Assembly (NCBI GenBank): GCA_023935145.1
Contig: CM043700.1
Location: forward strand, 71,396,120-71,460,119
Origin: Bretschneidera sinensis
Lineage: Eukaryota > Streptophyta > Magnoliopsida > Brassicales > Akaniaceae
Direction of reading: 5' to 3'
DNA length: 64,000 nt
Shown: in pieces, positions 57,795 through 64,000 of the stretch
Layout of the letters: each line of letters begins with the position of its first letter
Numbering within the stretch: the stretch's first letter is position 1
Made by a program: the position numbers and the translations under genes
Notes under the pieces: model-generated
Database searches by the model: none
Seen by the model: only the letters and a program-made list of their open reading frames with translations
What the model was told of the DNA's origin: nothing

Positions 57795-59281
57795 TTGAAA
57801 ATTGAAGAACACTCACCACAAACAGAAGATACTCTCATTCCACATAGCATTAACTACTTGTTACAAGAATTCCATAGTGTTTTTCAAAGTCCCACTCAGT
57901 TACCTCCTTTCAGAATTTTAAACCACCAAATCCACCTTGTACCTGCTAGTAAACCTACGAATGTTAAGCCTTACAAATATCTCCACTTTTAAAAAAGAGA
58001 AACAGAAAAACTAGTGAAGAAGATGCTACACAATTTAATCATTAGAGACAGCCATAGTCCATTCTTATCTCTAATTTTTTCAGTTAAAAAGAAAGATGGT
58101 TCTTGAAGGTTTTGTATTGATTACATGGGTCTCAATACTGTCACTACTAAAGATAGGTTTCCAATTCCTAAAATTAATGAAGTACTTGATGAGTTGAATG
58201 GAGAAAAAGTATTCTCCAAGATAAACCCGAATAATGGTTATGATCAGATCAGAGTCTAGGAAGAGGACATCCATAAAACTGCATTCAAAACCCATGACGG
58301 GCATTAAGAATTCTTTGTCATACCATTTTGCCTTACCGATGCCCCTTTTACTTTCCAATCTTCAAGCCCTTCTTGAGGAATTTTGTTACAGTTTTCTTTG
58401 TTGATATACTCATCTATAGTGTTTCCCTAGAAGATCACCATTAGCACTTGCAACAGGTCCTGGAATGCTTAACAACTAATTAGCTCTTTGCCAACAAGAA
58501 TAAGTGTGAGTTTTGCAAAGAAACCATTGAGTATCTAGGACATTTGGTCTTACTTCAAGGTGTACAACCTAACAACAAGAAGATCCAAGCAATGCTTGAA
58601 TGTCCTGTTCCAATAACCATTAAGCAATTGAGAGGTTTCTTGGGCCTCACTAGGTATTACAGAAAGTTTGTTAAGTACTATGCTACCATAGTTACCTCTC
58701 TTACTAACCTTTTGAAGAAAGATATCTTCCACTTGAGTCCTGAAGAACTGCACTCTTTTACAACCCTCAAAACAACTATGACTCAAGTTCCAATCCTAGC
58801 TTTACCTGATTTCAATAAACCATTTAAAGTGGAGACAGATGCTTCAAATGTGGGCATTAGAGTAGTGTTAACACAGGTTGGTCATCCATTAGCCTTATTT
58901 AGCAAGAAGCTGGGATCCAAGATGAGGTCAACTTCTACTTATGTTAAAAAACTACATGTTATCACTCAAACAGTAATGAAGTGGAGGCAATACCTGTTGG
59001 GAAGGAAGTTCATCATTGAAACAGATTATAGAAGTTTGAAGAATCTCATGAATCAGGTGATTCAAACACTTGAACAACATCACTACTTTAGCAAATTGCT
59101 TGGATTTGACTGCACAATTGTCTATAAGTTTGGTAAAGATAATGAGGCAGCTGATGCACTCTCCAGAATTATGGAACTTCCTACATCTCTTCTTGAAGAC
59201 ACATCTACCACTCTTGATGGACATCTACTAGCTATGTCTAGTCTTTATTTTGTCTTACCTAATCAATTAAAAAAAGGATAA
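57795..59281 (+). pseudogene. Reina-like reverse transcriptase and RNase H
   Basis: The fingers region reads NYLLQEFHSVFQSPTQLPPF, then VKKKDGS and RFCIDYMGLNTVTTKDRFPI with stops between. The catalytic site is a damaged FVDILIYS near 58,397, lacking one of the two adjacent aspartates. The frame 58,544-59,281 (245 codons) is open: IKQLRGFLGLTRYYRKFVKYY, FKVETDASNVGIRVVLTQ, LFSKKLGSKM and GKDNEAADALSRI complete the RT thumb and RNase H. Confidence 0.88.
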
Positions 59282-59677
59282 TGCCACTGGCTCAGAGTTA
59301 TTGATCATACACAAGGCACTCCAAGTTGGTTCCACATTGTATCCAGATTACACTAGCAAAGAAGGCTTACTTTACCACAAGGGTAGACTCATACTTAGCT
59401 CAACTTCAAAGGTAAGTCATTCTGGTATCCTTAAAACCTTCTCAAGATTGTCATATAATTTTTCATGGTCTCACATAAAGAAGAGCTACATGATTTGCCA
59501 ATCTACCAAGTATCCTACAGTTAAGCCTCTAAGTTTGCTACAACCATTATCAATCCTAGATTAGATTTGGAAAGAGGTGTCCATGGACTTCATCACTGGA
59601 CTGCCCTTATCAAAACAGTGCATTACCATTTTGGTGGTCATTGATAGACTCTCAAAAGCTGCACATTTTGGAACAAT
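59282..59677 (+). pseudogene. Reina-like integrase N-terminal part
   Basis: HSGILKTFSRLSYNFSWSHIKK and CQSTKYPTVKP (59,418-59,530) are the zinc-binding region with degraded ligands. VSMDFITGLPLSKQ (59,577 on) and VVIDRLSKAAHFG hold the first catalytic Asp. The remainder was displaced by the Tekay-like element at 59,678 and is not in the window. Confidence 0.86.
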
Positions 59678-60159
59678 TGTAATACTCGTGTTCATAAAAT
59701 AAGGGTAAAGAAGTAATTTTACATATATTATATTGAATTAAATAATCTACAGATGAAAGATTTAATAGTGATTTGAAAGATAATATTGAAAATTTTGTTG
59801 AAAAGAGTTAGAAAGTTTTGAAGAATAAAGTACTGAAAATTATGAAATTTGAAGTTGAAATGAAAGAATTTTGAAGAAAAATGTGGAATGAGGTTAAGAA
59901 AAATAACTAGAAAATTTGATGGAAGAAAATATAATTTTTAGATAATTTTTTTTGGAAGAAAGAAAGGATAAAAAGAATTGATTTCAAAGGAGGAATGGCA
60001 AAATCATAAATAATTTGTGGTAAAAATAAAAATTTTAAATGATGGCAAAATTGTAAATAATCGATGGTAAAACTGTAAATTTGAAGAAAAAAATTTGAAG
60101 CGGCCGAGAACATGAAACTTGTGTTCACGTGAAATTGCAATGAAAGATTAAATTTCATA

Positions 60160-60217
<58 letters not shown>

Positions 60218-61937
60218 GAGACGAAAATGGTGAAGAACATAGGTTCTTACAAACCCATGTGAAACAATGGAACTTGTGTTGATATTAATAAAATAATATT
60301 ATAATATACTATTTAAAAAAAATTCAAAGTTTATAAGTCTCTGAAAAGTTCTGAGATTTACTTCCTTCAAATCTCGTTTGGTTTTTTTCTTTCTTCAGTA
60401 TTTCTTAGCAAAAAGTTATAAAGAAAATTTCTCCAATATTATAAATAGTTACAGTCATCCAATTACAATAGCAAGATTTCATAATATTTGAGGTAAATTT
60501 TCAGTAAGACTCATAACTAAATAATTATATTGTTTGAATTAAGTTATGAAATAGTAGATTTATGAAAGTTTATGATTAGATGTTGGTGATTAGCAATCTC
60601 AAGAAATTGCTGAAATGAGCAAAAAAGGCAAAGAGGTGATCCATGGGTAACTTTAAGTGCTATGTGGTGAGTTAGATTTACTTTTAGTAATCGAGACCAA
60701 TAAAAATATGAATTTATGATATTTGAATAAATTGTTGAATTATAATGATTGGATGATGTATTTTCTATTATGTATGATAATTTATTGATTTATTGATTAG
60801 CGATTAAATAATATGTTGAAAATTAATTATATATGAATTTAAATTTAAAAAAGGATGGATTAATAAAAAAATTATGCTAAGAAGTTATATGAAGTTTCTT
60901 AAAATATGATTGAAACATTGATATGATATATGAGGAGATAATTTAATAAATATGATAAAAATAATAATTTTGAGAAAGAGATAAATAGTTGAATTGATTG
61001 TTTTGACGTATGTTTGCTTGCATATTATTGCTCATATGCATAAAAGGGAAAACCAGGAAAGCAGTTGGTCTAGCTGAGAAGACCAGGAAGGTAGCTAGTC
61101 TGGCTGAAACATGTCGGCATGTGGGAAGACGTTCCCAAATGATAATATGAAATGATCTGATGAGAAAGAAAGAAAGAAAGAAAGAAAGAAAATTTAAATT
61201 CATGCATTATCTTTGTTTCTAATATTTATTATTAATGGCTGAGATGTTAAAGAATAAGTTTTTATTATTAAATGATTGACAGATAGATGAGTCTCATAAT
61301 GAGATAATTTTGATGATAAATAAATAGAAATGATGATATAATAAAGAATTATTTTATTGATTGTTTGTATGATGTGAACTTTATGATGATATTAAATTGG
61401 AAATATAAAATTGATAAAAAAATATATGAGATATATGTATTAAAAGAGGATAGCTTGATAATTTATTTATTAATAGAAATTGATAAATGATTGAATTAGA
61501 ATGTGAGAAGAGATAGATGATTAATTATGCTGATTTAATAATGAATGAATATAACTAGTAAATTTAATTCACTAAGCTTGTGAAGCTCACTCCTTATTGT
61601 TAAATAATTTCAGGTAGCAGGCAGGACAAATAAATTTGTGAGCTGAGATTCAGACTGAATTATTATCTGTAAGTCTTGTGGTCCACATCCTCAGACTAAT
61701 GGAAGAAAAAAATTGTAGATATTCATGTAGAATATGTTGTATATATTGTTTCAGATGGGATATTAATAATGTAACACCCCTATTGAGGAATTGAAGGTTG
61801 ATGTGTGTGTGTGTGTATGTATATATATATATTCAGTCGATGTATGTTTTTATATTTTTGCATATATGTGTTGTACTGGGATTTCAAAACGTTAGGACAC
61901 CGTCTCGGGGGTGGCCAACTCAGGATGGGTCGTTACA
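59678..61937 (+). repeat. 5' LTR of the Tekay-like element
   Basis: It contains a (TAA)n tract (60,163-60,216), a GAAA repeat (61,166-61,190), the words TAGCTGAGAAGACCAGGAAG and GGGAAGACGTTCCCAAATG, and AAGCTTGTGAAGCTCACTCC near 61,575. The same end words occur in the G1 and G2 LTRs on the other strand. Confidence 0.83.
60163..60216. repeat. (TAA)n microsatellite
   Basis: About 54 bp of uninterrupted TAA inside the Tekay-like LTR. Confidence 0.95.
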
Positions 61938-61938
61938 A

Positions 61939-61953
61939 TTTTGGTATTAGAGC
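61939..61953 (+). other. primer binding site, initiator tRNA-Met type
   Basis: TTTTGGTATTAGAGC begins one base after the LTR end; it differs from the standard TGGTATCAGAGC at one position. Confidence 0.8.
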
Positions 61954-62034
61954 ATAATGTTTTATGATTCTATAGATTGCATAAAAAAATTTAAAGTAAA
62001 AGATTTAAGCAAACTATATTTTAATGCAGAGTCT

Positions 62035-63260
62035 AAGGATGACACATGGACGTGCTAGAGCTAGAGATAGAGTATTGAACTAGAGAAGATGTGGTAGACT
62101 CCCAATATTTAGAAGAACTGAAGTTGAGATGGAGGTTGAGTCTGTAGTTCATGAAAGGGAACAGGTTCCTAGTACAGCTGGTACTAGTGGAGGTAAGAGA
62201 GAATATGATATTAGGACAGATGAGTTAAGAGAAGTTCTTGATCGTGCTATAGAGAGAATGAATGTAGCAGAAGAAAATGCTGATAATTTACAGAGAATAC
62301 TAGAGGAAAGGGCTAGAACGGAACCTGATATGGTGAGACAAGAGGTTTATGAGGGAGAGGGTATGTTTGCACATGAGATGCAAGTGAATTGTTTTGTGAG
62401 ATTTATTAAATTTAAACCCCAGTCTTTTAGAGGATCTGTAAATCCTATTGAGGCTGAGCAATGGATTAAACATGTTGAGAAATATTTTAAAGTCTTACCA
62501 ATGATATATAGGTAGAATGTTGTTTTTGCTTCATTTAAGTTGGAAGGTGAGGCTTCTCAATGGTGGGAGGATATTCTGCCTAGATTGAGTACACAAGTAG
62601 ATCAACCCTTAACTTGGGGTAAGTTTAAGGATGTGTTCTTTGCGAAGTATTTTCCAGATATGTTTCGAGCACAACAGGAGAGAAATTTTATTCATTTAAG
62701 GCAGAATACTTTATTTGTGGCTGAGTATGATAGTATAGCCTTATCGAGGTTTGTACATGAGTTAGTAAATACGAAGGAGAAGAAATGTAAGAGATTTTTA
62801 GCTGGGTTACACAATGAGATTCGAATTAAACTCTCTTATATAGGTATTATAAATTATGTTATAATAGTGGATAAAGCATTACAGATTGGGAAAGATGTGA
62901 TAGAGTTTAGAGGTAGGAGGGATTGGTTGAAGAGGACTAGATTTGAGGGACCTAGAGGTGGCAGTAGTATGAGTGTGCATGGGGCGTTCTTTGTCACATG
63001 GAACTATGATGCAGAGTAAGGGGCAAGCAGGATATGTTACTTCTGTAGCTCAGAGTAATATTGGTGGGACTCCTAGATTTAAAAGATAGGCTATGGAACT
63101 AGAGGATATTGTAGAGGAGTAAGTATGCCACCAATGAAAAGCGGTAATATGATGTATGATAGAGAGATAATAGTTTGCTATAGATGTAATCAGGTATGAC
63201 ATTTATCTCAGAATTGTCCTATTCTGATATGTTTTGTATGTGGAGAGATATGATATATTA
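62035..63260 (+). pseudogene. Tekay-like gag with zinc knuckle
   Basis: The reading frame begins near MTHGRARARDRVLN and carries a coiled-coil-like charged segment (REVLDRAIERMNVAEENADN). FKPQSFRGSVNPIEAEQWIK starts the gag core, a stop falls at 62,513-62,515, and the core continues as LEGEASQWWEDILPRL, TWGKFKDVFFAKYFPDMFRA and ERNFIHLRQ. A degraded knuckle pair CYRCNQ and CFVCGEI with stops lies near 63,177-63,270. Three or more stops. Confidence 0.85.
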
Positions 63261-63479
63261 GTGTAGATTGTTCAGTAGGGAAATCTGTTGAGATAAATGC
63301 TGGAGGTGTTGGGAGAAAACAGGTAGAGAGAGGTAGTGAACTAGGTAGTATGCGGGGCAGAGGTAGAGGACCAATAGCTGAAAGGGGACGCGATAGCTAG
63401 TTATAGCCTAGAGACAGCAGAGTCTATACGTTGACCCAACATGATGCATAGGCCAGTCTTGATATTGTTATGTGTATGG

Positions 63480-64000
63480 TATCTATATTCTTGATAGACC
63501 TACAAAATTATATATTAATCCTGGTGCAACCCATTCTTTTATATCTAGGGTTTATATAAAATCTATTGATGCGTGTGTTATTCCTTTGATGCATGCTGTT
63601 ATTGTTGAGGTTCCTACAGAGATATGGTTATTATCAAGATAATTTATCAGGATTGTGTGATTAGTATGGCTAATAGAGAATTTGGAGTTGATTTGTTGCC
63701 TTTAGATATGATAGATTTTAATTTAATTTTGAGGACGAATTGGTTATCTGCATATCATGCTTGGGTAAATTGTTTTAGGAAAAATGTGGTGTTCATGATA
63801 CTAGGACAGGAGGAGTTTAGTTTTCAGGGAGAATGTAAGATACTTTTCAACTGTCTTATTTTCACCTTGAATGCTTGTAGATGGTTGAAGGAGGGTTGTG
63901 AGGGAATTTGGCATATGTGGTGGATTCTAGAAAAGATATTAGGAAGTTAGAAGAAATCTTAGTAGTGAAAGATTTTTTTGATGTGTTCCATGAGGAGTTA
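63480..64000 (+). pseudogene. Tekay-like retropepsin region
   Basis: TKLYINPGATHSFI (near 63,505) is the protease active-site block with the catalytic Asp replaced by Asn. The frame 63,624-63,950 gives REFGVDLLPLDMIDFNLILR, then NWLSAYHAWVNCFRKNVVF, the C-terminal half of the RVP_2-type protease (normally DVILGMDWL). The window ends before RT, within a FFDVFHEEL segment. Confidence 0.8.

Larger units (their letters stand above)
56250..59677 (+). mobile_element. Reina-like Ty3/gypsy element, decayed, cut by a Tekay-like insertion
   Basis: Plus-strand gag, protease, RT, RNase H and the start of integrase in Ty3 order. The integrase breaks off at KAAHFG (59,671), where the next element begins. 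All domains carry stops and shifts. The clade call is from the gag motif FPRFDGSEVEGW (inference). Confidence 0.82.
59678..64000 (+). mobile_element. Tekay-like Ty3/gypsy element, 5' part
   Basis: A 2.26-kb LTR (59,678-61,937) starts TGTAATACTCG and ends GGGTCGTTACA. The initiator-Met-like primer site TTGGTATTAGAGC follows. Gag begins at about 62,040 and the protease region runs to the window edge. The 3' half lies beyond the window. It is inserted in the Reina-like integrase; the preceding five bases are ACAAT, the expected target duplication. Confidence 0.85.

Overview
This is plant nuclear DNA, most likely from a eudicot and possibly a woody rosid; the species cannot be named from sequence alone. 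The evidence is a many-exon gene with GT-AG introns encoding a plant-type importin-11, plus dense plant Ty1/copia and Ty3/gypsy LTR retrotransposons, L1-like LINEs, a tRNA-derived SINE and MITEs. It has no bacterial or organellar character, no CRISPR array and no intact rRNA or tRNA gene.

Region 1-22,450 is a nested retrotransposon stack. The 3' part of copia element A (1-1,500) runs into its 3' LTR. That LTR is split (1,501-1,977 and 11,043-11,430) by a minus-strand Athila-like Ty3 element in the unusual form LTR-internal-LTR-internal-LTR (1,978-11,042). Copia A itself lies in the leader of a minus-strand Ty3 element, G1. The G1 LTR (11,555-12,017 and 18,439-about 19,245) is split by a complete but decayed 6.4-kb copia element B (12,018-18,438). 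The 5' end of another copia (C) and a second Ty3 LTR (G2) follow.

Region 22,450-28,000 holds a compact gag-only copia derivative (22,452-about 24,640), a broken RanBP1-like last exon (25,240-25,490) and a fold-back element with an internal tandem duplication (27,218-27,858).

Region 28,170-50,907 (minus strand) is the only gene that looks functional. It is importin-11-like, with 23 exons that I could delimit base by base and that join into one 1,011-codon frame with no internal stop. Four introns (4, 8, 10, 17) hold about 70% of the 19.7 kb of intron. They contain a copia lacking integrase (30,994-34,964), two LINE insertions (38,891-40,428 and 40,801-41,483), several LINE 3' scraps, two TIR elements, a retro-pseudogene of ribosomal protein eS6 (about 48,110-49,104) and a 104-bp SINE with perfect 19-bp flanking repeats (49,606-49,747).

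Region 51,000-64,000 is AT-rich intergenic DNA followed by more Ty3 elements: a Tat/Ogre-type LTR with a tRNA-Arg-like primer site (53,226-54,866), a decayed Reina-like element (about 56,250-59,677), and a Tekay-like element (59,678 to beyond the window end) inserted in the Reina-like integrase.

I found no convincing new biological system. The most notable signals are the tandem LTR array with near-matching target duplications, a LINE flanked by a roughly 285-bp direct repeat, the gag-only copia derivative, the eS6 retro-pseudogene and SINE in one intron, a 67-bp inverted duplication in copia A, and a recurring GCTCGATCGCA motif in the Athila-like elements.
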